Source: an uncultured Prevotella sp.
GTDB lineage: Bacteria > Bacteroidota > Bacteroidia > Bacteroidales > Bacteroidaceae
DNA: 7,640 bases
NCBI GenBank assembly: GCA_945637645.1
Contig: CALZDK010000094.1
Coordinates: 1-7,640, forward strand
Reading direction: 5' to 3'
The notes beneath the pieces are model-generated. The model saw only the letters and a program-made list of their open reading frames with translations, did not search any database and was not told the DNA's origin. Below, in pieces: positions 1-6,474 of the stretch. Positions within the stretch are counted from its first letter, which is position 1, and each line of letters starts with the position of its first letter. The position numbers and the translations under genes are program-made.

Positions 1-1
1 T

Positions 2-859
2 GAGAAATTATTAGAATGGGATAAAGCTTCTCCTTTTATTGGTGAACATAATTACAACCTTCTTAATGATCAAATAACAAGACACAATCAAAGTATAAAA
101 GACTTCAATGAAGCGAAAGATACATATAAGCACATACTCAATGCAAAAAATACATATGTAAAATTTATAAAGAAAATAATAAAGTCAAAAAATGATGCTA
201 ACGAGAGCATAAGTACTGGTTTCTTGGATTCTCTATGGGACGAGAAAACAATGTTTGATTTAAAATATGAAGACAACAACTGTGAAATCTTACGCATTAT
301 TGATGATTCTGCTGTATATCAACCGATAAAAGCAAAATCTAAAAAGAAGTTGTTATATAACTTAATAGTGTCTGGCTTTAAGGGAAAGTTTGTCTCAAAT
401 AGACAAGTAGATAATAATGGTATACCTCAAATTCAAACAATTAATTATAACACCGAAAATCCCCAAAACGGGGAATGGGATGAGTATGTAAGTCACTTAA
501 TGTTTGCCCCAAAAAAGGCAAAACCAAATCCTTTTGGAGCCATGGTGGACATCTTGACTTTGGGTATGACAAACTTCTCCCAATTCGGATTAGGCATTGA
601 TGCCCTGTTAAATGGCAATTATGGAAAACTGTTCAACTATCATGGAATTGCAGGACCGCGGTCTATTTGGGGAACAGCGCAGAAAGGACAGATATTGGTT
701 TCAAACAATCCTGCCAATACTATGTTGTTAGATGATTTGTCTAAATCATGGGTAACATATCCGAGCCCAGATATAGCAGCTATTCAAGCCGCATTAGGAT
801 ATGTTCCGCCACAAAATCCGCAACAAAACGCACAAGATAATCAAAATGGGGGAAATTGA
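2..859 (+). CDS. Unrecognised AT-rich protein, 3' part only (5' end outside window)
   Basis: The reading frame is open from base 2 to the TGA at 857-859, giving 285 residues with no start in the window. An internal TTG at 224 could be taken as a start, but the frame continues upstream in the same Lys/Asn-rich style, so the gene is truncated by the window edge. The first 75 or so residues are Lys/Asn-rich and look helical. The middle is mixed and could be beta-rich. Bases about 530-610 encode a moderately hydrophobic stretch (FGAMVDILTLGMTNFSQFGL), too polar for a confident membrane helix. The tail after YVPP is Gln/Asn/Gly-rich and probably disordered. I recognise no family. It is far more AT-rich than the genes downstream, and its position just before the tube and needle genes allows a T6SS effector or other cargo, but a divergent structural component is also possible. 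That it is coding is fairly certain; its function is unknown. Confidence 0.75.
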   Translation, partial: EKLLEWDKASPFIGEHNYNLLNDQITRHNQSIKDFNEAKDTYKHILNAKNTYVKFIKKIIKSKNDANESISTGFLDSLWDEKTMFDLKYEDNNCEILRIIDDSAVYQPIKAKSKKKLLYNLIVSGFKGKFVSNRQVDNNGIPQIQTINYNTENPQNGEWDEYVSHLMFAPKKAKPNPFGAMVDILTLGMTNFSQFGLGIDALLNGNYGKLFNYHGIAGPRSIWGTAQKGQILVSNNPANTMLLDDLSKSWVTYPSPDIAAIQAALGYVPPQNPQQNAQDNQNGGN

Positions 860-914
860 ATCATTTAGGATTCCCTTTGGAAATAATTGAAAAAGAATTA
901 AAAAGATATAGCCG

Positions 915-1340
915 ATGAATATCATAGCTCATCTACAATTTGGCGACAACGTGACGGGGATTTACAACAAGGAATACCTCGTGGTAAGATACCACACACG
1001 CATTGCACGAAGCCACAATTCATACCACCCCGACTCGCTGCCAAGGTGCGACAGTGTGGAGGTGACAGTGATAGCTCCGGGAAAAGAAGACCTGGAACTC
1101 CACGAATGGTATTTCAGCAACGAATACCGAACAGGACGCATAGTGTTTGAACTGATGGAACTTGGCACATCGGGCGACAACGAAGACAAACACACCATAG
1201 CCTTCGACGATGCACAGTGCTTCGCCTTAGAGGAAAACTACGACATTGGCGTGAACAGCCTGCGAACACTGACACTGAAAATAGGTATGGCAAACTTCGC
1301 GGTGAACGACACGGAGTTTGGAAAAAGGTTTAACCAATAA
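915..1340 (+). CDS. tssD: Hcp/TssD-like type VI secretion tube protein, first copy
   Basis: This 141-residue protein has the length and strand pattern of the Hcp/TssD tube family of Bacteroidetes T6SS. Hcp forms stacked hexameric rings that build the expelled inner tube. Visible features are an early strand (YLVVRYHTRIARS, residues 21-33), a strand with acidic/valine alternation (DSVEVTVIAP, 46-55), the LHEWYFSNEYRTGRIVFEL segment (62-80) that resembles the helix and following strand of TssD proteins, and a C-terminal pair of strands (IAFDDAQCFALEENYDIG and LRTLTLKIGMANF). There is no signal peptide, as expected for a tube protein. ATG 915 is the first plausible start after the upstream gene and has only an A-rich leader. 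It lies 18 bases before a second gene of similar fold. It is divergent, so it could be a tube-to-spike adaptor or a specialised ring rather than the bulk tube subunit. A tube protein of another contractile system is the main alternative. Confidence 0.65.
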   Translation: MNIIAHLQFGDNVTGIYNKEYLVVRYHTRIARSHNSYHPDSLPRCDSVEVTVIAPGKEDLELHEWYFSNEYRTGRIVFELMELGTSGDNEDKHTIAFDDAQCFALEENYDIGVNSLRTLTLKIGMANFAVNDTEFGKRFNQ

Positions 1341-1358
1341 CAAAAAAAGAGTGAGAAT

Positions 1359-1829
1359 ATGGGAAACTACTCTAACAACATAAAGGTGGCTCTCTTTGCC
1401 GACAACGTGCTGGAACAACTGGTGCTGAGGCGCACAGACAGCATCGTGGTGCAGCAATACAGCTATGCGCTGGAGCGACCGCGCAACGCCCACGGAGTGG
1501 CTTACGGCAACAGTTCGGGAGGCATACTGACCATCGACGTGAGAATAGGGTCGAGAGACAACATGAGAACCTACTACGAGAGGCTGAGCCAAAACTACAG
1601 CACGGCGTTCTCGCTGGTGTTCAACGCCCGATACGACGAAACGGGAATACTCGACGACTACGAGGGAGGCATGATAGTGGAAGGCTACCTGACAGACATC
1701 GGCGAGAGCTTCGACCGCGACAAGGCTGAGGAGCACGGAGAGCAGATGAAACTGAGATTCAAGGTGCTCGTGACAAACATGACTCACATCGGACTCTCGA
1801 GAAACTTATCACACCATTTCTCAAACTAA
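1359..1829 (+). CDS. Hcp/TssD-like tube or adaptor protein, second divergent copy
   Basis: This 156-residue protein also shows a tube-protein pattern: YSYALERPRNAHGVAYGNSS (residues 34-53), then the GGILTIDVRIGSRDN strand (54-68), a short helix YYERL (72-76), the strand FSLVFNARYDE (84-94), a probable long loop to MIVEGYLTDIGESFD (105-119), and a final strand MKLRFKVLVTN (130-140). The order strand, helix, strand, loop, strand is that of Hcp-fold proteins, and 'eQMkLrfkvLvtN' resembles the last strand of TssD members. Its sequence is clearly different from the preceding gene, so this is not a recent duplication. Both neighbours are within 18 bases, which indicates one operon. Two non-identical Hcp-like proteins directly before a needle and a tip gene suggest ring adaptors of different diameter or symmetry, or a cargo-carrying ring. 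That role is inference. Family assignment is moderately sure. Confidence 0.55.
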   Translation: MGNYSNNIKVALFADNVLEQLVLRRTDSIVVQQYSYALERPRNAHGVAYGNSSGGILTIDVRIGSRDNMRTYYERLSQNYSTAFSLVFNARYDETGILDDYEGGMIVEGYLTDIGESFDRDKAEEHGEQMKLRFKVLVTNMTHIGLSRNLSHHFSN

Positions 1830-1845
1830 AAAAAGTACATGCACT

Positions 1846-3636
1846 ATGGCAAACATACTCGACGAACTGAAAGACGCGCTCAGCAGTTTTGAAAGCAGCG
1901 TGAAGAAAGACCTTGAGGAAATGCGGGAGCAGAAACGTGAGGTGCTGCGACTGAGAAACGAACTTTACGACACGGTGAAGAACGTGAACTACGTGCGCCA
2001 CGACGGCACGGTGATTGTCTCGGCGCCGAACATCATATTGGGAAACGTTGACCAGCACGGCAACCTTATTGCGGGTGGCGGCGGATCAAGCGTGACCATA
2101 AGGGCAAACAATGTGGCAATAGAAGGAGTGGGCGATTCATCGGCAGGAGGAAGCATAACGCAGCGGGCGGCGAGCATCAGGAGCATTGCCGTTGACCCAG
2201 GAGTGGATGGACTGGAAAACGTGGTATGCGGAAGGTCGGAGATAGTGTGCCAGGCAAAGGGCATTGCGCTGCAGGCAGCCAACGAGGAGGGAACGTTTGT
2301 AAGCAATGCCGGAACAACCAACGGCATAAGGCTCCACTCCGACACGTCGCTCGACATACACGCCACTCCGTCGAACGAGATAAAGACATCGGCAATAGAA
2401 GGACAGATGAAGGATCTGGACAATATGGCTAACGACCTGAAAAGCCAGATGAGCAGCACGAAGAAATCGGTGGAGAGCGCAATAAAGGACATCACAAAAC
2501 TGCTGGAGCAGCAGGAAGACCTCAACGACACCGAGATTCACCTGCGTGCAAGCCAACCCGACATCTCGGAGTTGCACAACGAGTATGTGGTGCTTGAGGC
2601 GACGCTCCTGTCTGCCGTGAACGAGCACATAGGAATAATATCGCGACTGGCTGAGACAGAACGCCGAAAGGAGGCCCTGAAGGCAATGAAGGATCAACTG
2701 AAGGGAGACAAGTCGAACTACACCGACAAATCCACCGAAGCCTACGTTTCGATAAGGTCGGAGAGCATGAGCCTTGAGGCGATAGACGGCGACGGAAACA
2801 TACGCGAGAACCAAGGCGCAGGCCTCTACGTGCAGTCGCCACACATCAACATTGTGGCACACGACAAGGACGGTGCGCTAATCAAGGACAGCGACCTGAA
2901 CATAAACACGCAGAAAGTGGGCATCTCTACGGAGAACTACAAGTATGACGAGAAACGCGAGAAGGCTGACATCACTTCCGTGGGCGACGTGACGATAGTG
3001 TCGAAGACGCTCAGCGTGAAGGCGATAGACAGCGAGCTGAAAGACAACAAGATAGAGGAGAAGGCTCTGACAAAGGACAGCAAGTTCAGCTTCAGGGCGG
3101 AAAACATCAGTGCCGAGGCAACGGACACCGAGGGCAAATCGACTGGCAACATCTCGCTCAACGCAAAGGACATAAAGGTGGCTGCCATGAACGTGGACAA
3201 GGAGAAACGCACCGACAAGGAGCTTGCGACGACAAGCCAGATGGTGCTGCTGGCGGAGAACATGTTTGTGGGAAGCAGCGACAAGAACACAAAGAGCAAG
3301 CTGGTGCAGGTGGCGTCGGACAAAGTGGGCGTGATGGCTACAACAACAGCCGAGATGCAGCAAGGCGAGGCAAAGGCTGTGGTGACTCTCGACGGAGGCA
3401 ACCTCACGGTAGGATCGGGCAAGAACGAACTGAACGGCGACACCATTATAAACGGCAAGGCGGACATAAAGGGCGAGACTTCCGCCCCATCGGGCAAGTT
3501 CGACATCCTGCAGGCAGGCAAGTCGTTCAAGTCGCCTAACATCTCCGACGGCATGGGCGCTCCATCTGCCGCACAGGCAGGAAAGCCAGCGGCAAAGCTT
3601 CAGGAGGAAGAGGCGAAGAAAGAGAAAAATGAATAA
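1846..3636 (+). CDS. Coiled-coil and beta-repeat spike (needle) protein, VgrG/gp5 C-terminus-like
   Basis: This 596-residue protein has no signal peptide. Residues 1-47 are a charged helix with coiled-coil character. Residues 50-175 are short strands with Gly-rich turns (for example GTVIVSAPNIILGN at 54-67 and a Gly run at 77-80). Residues 180-290 are long charged helices, interrupted by a strand-like part near 229-260. Residues 299-545 repeat a two-strand unit of the form strand, Ala, x, x, strand, with long charged loops. Near the end come NGDTIINGKADIKGETSAPS and then FKSPNISDGMG (residues 561-571), followed by a charged tail. Alternating hydrophobic strands of this kind are typical of intertwined trimeric beta-helices such as the gp5/VgrG needle. 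Unlike VgrG, there is no gp27-like or OB-fold part that I can recognise. The gene lies between tube genes and a PAAR-like gene, so I infer a trimeric spike shaft that carries the tip. A phage tail-spike-like or adhesive fibre is the alternative. Confidence 0.6.
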   Translation: MANILDELKDALSSFESSVKKDLEEMREQKREVLRLRNELYDTVKNVNYVRHDGTVIVSAPNIILGNVDQHGNLIAGGGGSSVTIRANNVAIEGVGDSSAGGSITQRAASIRSIAVDPGVDGLENVVCGRSEIVCQAKGIALQAANEEGTFVSNAGTTNGIRLHSDTSLDIHATPSNEIKTSAIEGQMKDLDNMANDLKSQMSSTKKSVESAIKDITKLLEQQEDLNDTEIHLRASQPDISELHNEYVVLEATLLSAVNEHIGIISRLAETERRKEALKAMKDQLKGDKSNYTDKSTEAYVSIRSESMSLEAIDGDGNIRENQGAGLYVQSPHINIVAHDKDGALIKDSDLNINTQKVGISTENYKYDEKREKADITSVGDVTIVSKTLSVKAIDSELKDNKIEEKALTKDSKFSFRAENISAEATDTEGKSTGNISLNAKDIKVAAMNVDKEKRTDKELATTSQMVLLAENMFVGSSDKNTKSKLVQVASDKVGVMATTTAEMQQGEAKAVVTLDGGNLTVGSGKNELNGDTIINGKADIKGETSAPSGKFDILQAGKSFKSPNISDGMGAPSAAQAGKPAAKLQEEEAKKEKNE

Positions 3637-3651
3637 TAATAATATATCGTT

Positions 3652-4041
3652 ATGGGCAAATTTGTATGTGCAGGAGCATTGTTGCAGTGCTCGTTCGGAA
3701 TGGCACCAAGCTCGTTTATGGTGGTTGACCCCATGCGGCCAAAGGTGCAGAACAAACCGACAGGTAATATTTTGGACAACAAACCAATGGTGAACATAAT
3801 GCCTTTTGGAATGTGCCAAAGCATGGCTAATCCTACAGTGGCATCTGCCACGGCAGCGGCGGCAGGTGTGCTTACGCCAATGCCTTGCATCCCGGTGATT
3901 GCCGCTCCGTGGACTCCAGGCGGAAAACCAATGATAAGCAATTCACCCGCACTGATAGACAACTGTAAGTGTATTTGCAACTGGGGCGGACAAATATCGG
4001 TGTCGATGCCGGGAAACGTATGTAATGCAACGTGTAAGTAA
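3652..4041 (+). CDS. PAAR-like (DUF4280-type) spike tip protein
   Basis: This 129-residue protein starts MGKFVCAGALLQCSFGMAPS. It has the compact, Gly/Pro/Cys-rich layout of DUF4280 proteins, a PAAR-like family linked with contractile injection systems: an N-terminal 'GA.LQCSFG..PS' motif, VDPMRP, a PTGNILDNKPMVNIMPFGMC segment (residues 36-55), an Ala-rich turn (64-72), CIPVIAAPWTPGGKP (79-93) and a C-terminal C-K-C-I-C cluster followed by a strand. Nine cysteines are present, at residues 6, 13, 55, 79, 105, 107, 109, 124 and 128. PAAR proteins cap the spike and bind a metal ion at the tip. Here Cys residues may play that part or form a cluster, which is inference. It follows the needle gene by 15 bases, the expected order for a shaft-tip pair. 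There is no toxin extension, so it is a bare tip. Confidence 0.75.
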   Translation: MGKFVCAGALLQCSFGMAPSSFMVVDPMRPKVQNKPTGNILDNKPMVNIMPFGMCQSMANPTVASATAAAAGVLTPMPCIPVIAAPWTPGGKPMISNSPALIDNCKCICNWGGQISVSMPGNVCNATCK

Positions 4042-4063
4042 GGAGTTAAGGAGTCAAGGAGTT
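4040..4063 (+). repeat. Three tandem copies of AAGGAGTY just before a start codon
   Basis: Three 8-base units, AAGGAGTT, AAGGAGTC and AAGGAGTT, follow each other and end in AAGAAG directly before ATG 4070. The first unit overlaps the TAA stop (4039-4041) of the PAAR-like gene. Each unit contains a perfect AGGAG Shine-Dalgarno core. The last core ends 8 bases before ATG 4070, a good spacing. Repeats of this kind can vary in copy number by slippage, so they may tune translation of the gene that follows. Confidence 0.85.
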
Positions 4064-4069
4064 AAGAAG

Positions 4070-4843
4070 ATGAAGAAATCAATAATACTGATGCTGAGTG
4101 ACCTGCATGGCAGGCTCTTGGGCTATTTCTCAATGATGTCGTATGGCTACTGCCAACTGTGTGTAAAGGCTGACCCGTCGTCGATTCTCGGCTTTGAGGA
4201 AGACGAGAACGGAAGGACCTACAGAATTGAGGACCTTGCTGAAGTGGGTATTCACGAGGAACCTGAGAACGAGGACAAACTCGACCTCTACCCAAAGGAC
4301 CCAGCCAATCTGGCAATGCTGGCAAGAGGCATGATGAAGATTCATCCTGAGTTCAAGCAGTCGTTGGAGAAATATACGGGCACACCGGACGACGACGACA
4401 GCATAGAGTCGAAATATCTCCGACTGACAATGCCGGAAGTGAACGACGACCGCCGCGACGTAATCAACACCGCCATAGACGGACTCGACACCGAGTGCAA
4501 GCTGAAGTTCGACGCCATGAAGGCGAAATATCTCGCGATGATTACCAAGGAGCTGATAAACAGCGACCCGAAGGACCTCGACGAGGCGAAGGAGAAAATA
4601 GACGAACTGGTGGACGAGGCAAACCAGATGCGCGAGAAAATGACCAGCGACAAGAAGAAAGAGGTGGAGGATGCCTACCAGCGATACCTGGCAAACCACA
4701 CACAGGAAGAGATAGCCGCCGACAGGTTGAGCGCAGGCAAGACAGAGGAACAGGAGAATGTTGCGCAGCCGCAGCAGAAAGCCCCGGAGAACAGTGAGTC
4801 AAAGCCGTTTACTTTTGTCGGTCAGTCGTTAAAGATGGATTAA
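4070..4843 (+). CDS. Acidic coiled-coil protein of unknown function in the T6SS-like cluster
   Basis: From ATG 4070 the product is 257 residues. An in-frame ATG at 4025 would add 15 residues, but those codons run through the Shine-Dalgarno-like repeat and overlap the previous gene by 17 bases, so 4070 is preferred. The N-terminus (MKKSIILMLSDLHGRLLGYF) is mildly hydrophobic with no cleavage site I trust. Residues 43-75 are very acidic, residues 107-111 are an Asp run, and residues 130-218 are a long charged helical region with heptad-like spacing (for example EAKEKIDELVDEANQMREKM). The tail is Gln/Glu/Pro-rich, ending FTFVGQSLKMD. I recognise no family. Its place right behind needle and tip genes suggests an assembly factor, chaperone or anchor for that module, or a protein loaded onto the tip. 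This is inference from position only. Confidence 0.7.
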   Translation: MKKSIILMLSDLHGRLLGYFSMMSYGYCQLCVKADPSSILGFEEDENGRTYRIEDLAEVGIHEEPENEDKLDLYPKDPANLAMLARGMMKIHPEFKQSLEKYTGTPDDDDSIESKYLRLTMPEVNDDRRDVINTAIDGLDTECKLKFDAMKAKYLAMITKELINSDPKDLDEAKEKIDELVDEANQMREKMTSDKKKEVEDAYQRYLANHTQEEIAADRLSAGKTEEQENVAQPQQKAPENSESKPFTFVGQSLKMD

Positions 4844-4862
4844 CCCGCATTAATCAGGTTAA
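4840..4862. repeat. Inverted repeat at the end of the five-gene cluster
   Basis: TTAACC (4840-4845) and GGTTAA (4857-4862) are exact reverse complements with an 11-base spacer, and the left arm overlaps the TAA stop of the preceding gene. No T-run follows, so it is not a convincing intrinsic terminator. A second weak A/T-only inverted repeat, AATAAT-GTAA-ATTATT, follows at 4883-4898. They may mark a transcript end or a protein binding site. Confidence 0.3.
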
Positions 4863-4920
4863 GAGAGTGGGTAATACACTTAAATAATGTAAATTATTCA
4901 CGTTTTACAAAAGAAAGGCT

Positions 4921-4928
4921 TAATTTTG
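4921..4928 (+). promoter_or_regulatory. Bacteroidetes-type -7 promoter box upstream of the GH3 gene
   Basis: TAATTTTG matches the known Bacteroidetes -7 consensus TAnnTTTG exactly and lies 20 bases before ATG 4949, which implies a 5' leader of roughly 15 bases. Upstream at the expected distance (about 4896-4901) I see only a poor match to the -33 TTTG element. The box sits in the 105-base gap between two gene groups, the place where a new promoter would be expected. Confidence 0.5.
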
Positions 4929-4944
4929 CACATTCAAAGTGCAA
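4926..4944. repeat. Inverted repeat overlapping the -7 box and the ribosome binding region
   Basis: TTGCAC (4926-4931) and GTGCAA (4939-4944) are exact reverse complements separated by seven bases (ATTCAAA). The left arm shares three bases with the -7 box, and the right arm runs into the AAGG that precedes ATG 4949. It could be an operator or a small RNA hairpin over the start region. A chance match of this length is possible. Confidence 0.35.
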
Positions 4945-4948
4945 GGAT

Positions 4949-6457
4949 ATGAGCTTAACTCAATTTATAAGAAAAATATTCGTGCCTCGGCAAGTGGAAC
5001 TTGAAAGGCACTATACCGAAGGCGAGGCTCTTCAGCACGAGGTGTTGAAAAGCCTCGTCGAGAGGGCTTCTGACACCGAATACGGAAGGAATCATGTATT
5101 CAAGGGAATAAAAGGATATGAGGACTTCGCCAAAAACGTGCCCGTAAACACCTATGAGGAACTGAAAGGCGACATAGACAGGATGAGGCACGGCGAGAGG
5201 GACATACTATGGCCGGGAAAGGTGAAGTGGTATGCCAAGTCGTCGGGTACGACAAACGACAAGAGCAAGTTTATTCCCGTGAGCAAGGACGGACTGCAGA
5301 ACATACACTACAGCGGAGGCACCGACGCCGTGGCACTCTACCTCAGAAACTACAGCAAGAGCAAGCTTTTCGACGGAAAGGCACTGATACTCGGTGGCAG
5401 CCACTCGCCTAACTACAACCTGCAGGGCAGTCTGGTGGGCGACCTCAGCGCCATACTCATTGAGAACATCAATCCGCTGGCAAACCTCGTTAGAGTGCCG
5501 AAGAAACAGACGGCACTGCTCTCCGACTTTGAGGTGAAGCGCGACCGAATAGCACAAGAGACACTGAACAAGAACGTGACAAACCTCAGCGGAGTGCCTT
5601 CGTGGATGCTCTCGGTGCTGAGCCGCGTGATGGAACTTTCGGGCAAGGAACACCTTGAAGAGGTGTGGCAGAACATAGAGGTGTTCTTCCACGGTGGAGT
5701 GGCATTCACTCCTTACAGGAAACAATACGAGCAGCTCATCACCAAACCCGACATGCGCTATATGGAGACATACAACGCCAGCGAGGGCTTCTTCGGACTT
5801 CAGGACGACCCCAACGACAAGTCGATGCTGCTGATGCTCGACTACGATGTGTTCTACGAATTTATTCCAATGGACGAGTTCGGCACGGAGAACCCGACGG
5901 TGGTGCCGCTTTGGGGAGTGGAGACAGGACGCAACTACGCAATGCTCATCTCAACATCGTGCGGCTTGTGGCGCTACATCATTGGAGACACCGTGAAATT
6001 CACTTCTGTCAATCCCTACAAGTTTGTGATAACGGGACGCACCAAGCATTTCATCAATGCCTTCGGTGAGGAACTGATAGTGGATAACGCCGAGAAGGGA
6101 CTTGCCTACGCTTGCCAGCAGACAGGGGCGCAGGTGCTGGAATACACCGCCGCACCGGTGTTTATGGACGCTAAGGGAAAGTGTCGCCACCAGTGGGTGA
6201 TAGAGTTCTCGAAGGAGCCGGAGAATCTGGAACAGTTTGCAACACTGTTTGACAAACGGATGCAGGAGCTGAACAGCGACTATGAGGCAAAGCGCTACAA
6301 GGACATCACTTTGCAGCACCTTGAGATTGTGGTGGCACGACACGACCTTTTCAACGACTGGCTTAAGATGAAGGGCAAGTTGGGCGGACAGCACAAAGTG
6401 CCACGACTGAGTAACAGCAGGGAGATAATAGACCAACTGCTGAAGATGAATTGTTAA
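4949..6457 (+). CDS. GH3-family acyl-adenylating enzyme (auxin-responsive GH3-like protein)
   Basis: This 502-residue protein has the usual length of bacterial GH3 proteins. The GH3 family activates carboxylic acids with ATP and, in plants, joins them to amino acids (for example jasmonate or auxin). The bacterial substrate is not established. The three nucleotide-binding motifs of the adenylating fold are all visible: SSGTTNDKSKFIPVS at residues 98-112, YNASEGFFG at 275-283 with the expected acidic residue, and WRYIIGDTVKF at 341-351 with Asp347. The hinge and lid follow, beginning ITGRTKHFINAFGEEL (361-376). The C-terminus carries KGKLGGQHKVPRLSNSREII, which in this family contains a lid lysine and the final conserved segment. 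No signal peptide is seen, so it should be cytoplasmic. ATG 4949 has AAGG close upstream and its own -7 box. The next gene starts 17 bases after the stop and is probably co-transcribed. Confidence 0.9.
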   Translation: MSLTQFIRKIFVPRQVELERHYTEGEALQHEVLKSLVERASDTEYGRNHVFKGIKGYEDFAKNVPVNTYEELKGDIDRMRHGERDILWPGKVKWYAKSSGTTNDKSKFIPVSKDGLQNIHYSGGTDAVALYLRNYSKSKLFDGKALILGGSHSPNYNLQGSLVGDLSAILIENINPLANLVRVPKKQTALLSDFEVKRDRIAQETLNKNVTNLSGVPSWMLSVLSRVMELSGKEHLEEVWQNIEVFFHGGVAFTPYRKQYEQLITKPDMRYMETYNASEGFFGLQDDPNDKSMLLMLDYDVFYEFIPMDEFGTENPTVVPLWGVETGRNYAMLISTSCGLWRYIIGDTVKFTSVNPYKFVITGRTKHFINAFGEELIVDNAEKGLAYACQQTGAQVLEYTAAPVFMDAKGKCRHQWVIEFSKEPENLEQFATLFDKRMQELNSDYEAKRYKDITLQHLEIVVARHDLFNDWLKMKGKLGGQHKVPRLSNSREIIDQLLKMNC

Positions 6458-6474
6458 CTATGTTTTTTTGAACG

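Noticed and set aside
224..859. TTG 224 as a true start for the first gene.
   Set aside because: The frame is open to base 2 with similar Lys/Asn-rich composition and no ribosome binding site before 224.
860..914. A promoter for the first Hcp-like gene in the 55-base gap.
   Set aside because: A TTTG occurs at 876-879, but at the expected spacing there is no TAnnTTTG match, so I cannot support a promoter.
2137..3819. Long open frames on the - strand opposite the needle gene (about 2137-2862 and 2878-3819).
   Set aside because: They give Cys/His/Leu/Arg-rich products with no family resemblance and are explained by codon bias of the + strand gene, which has clear protein features and operon spacing.
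4025..4069. ATG 4025 as the start of the acidic protein.
   Set aside because: It overlaps the previous gene by 17 bases, has no ribosome binding site, and its extra codons are the AAGGAGTY repeat. ATG 4070 has a well-spaced AGGAG.
4070..4120. LSDLHG near the N-terminus of the acidic protein resembles the first metal-binding motif of calcineurin-like phosphoesterases.
   Set aside because: None of the later motifs of that family (GDxxD, GNHE/D, GHxH) appear in the remaining 240 residues, and the protein is largely charged helix.
4840..4862. Intrinsic terminator after the five-gene cluster.
   Set aside because: The stem is only six pairs, mostly A/T, with an 11-base loop and no T-run. It is kept only as an inverted repeat of low confidence.
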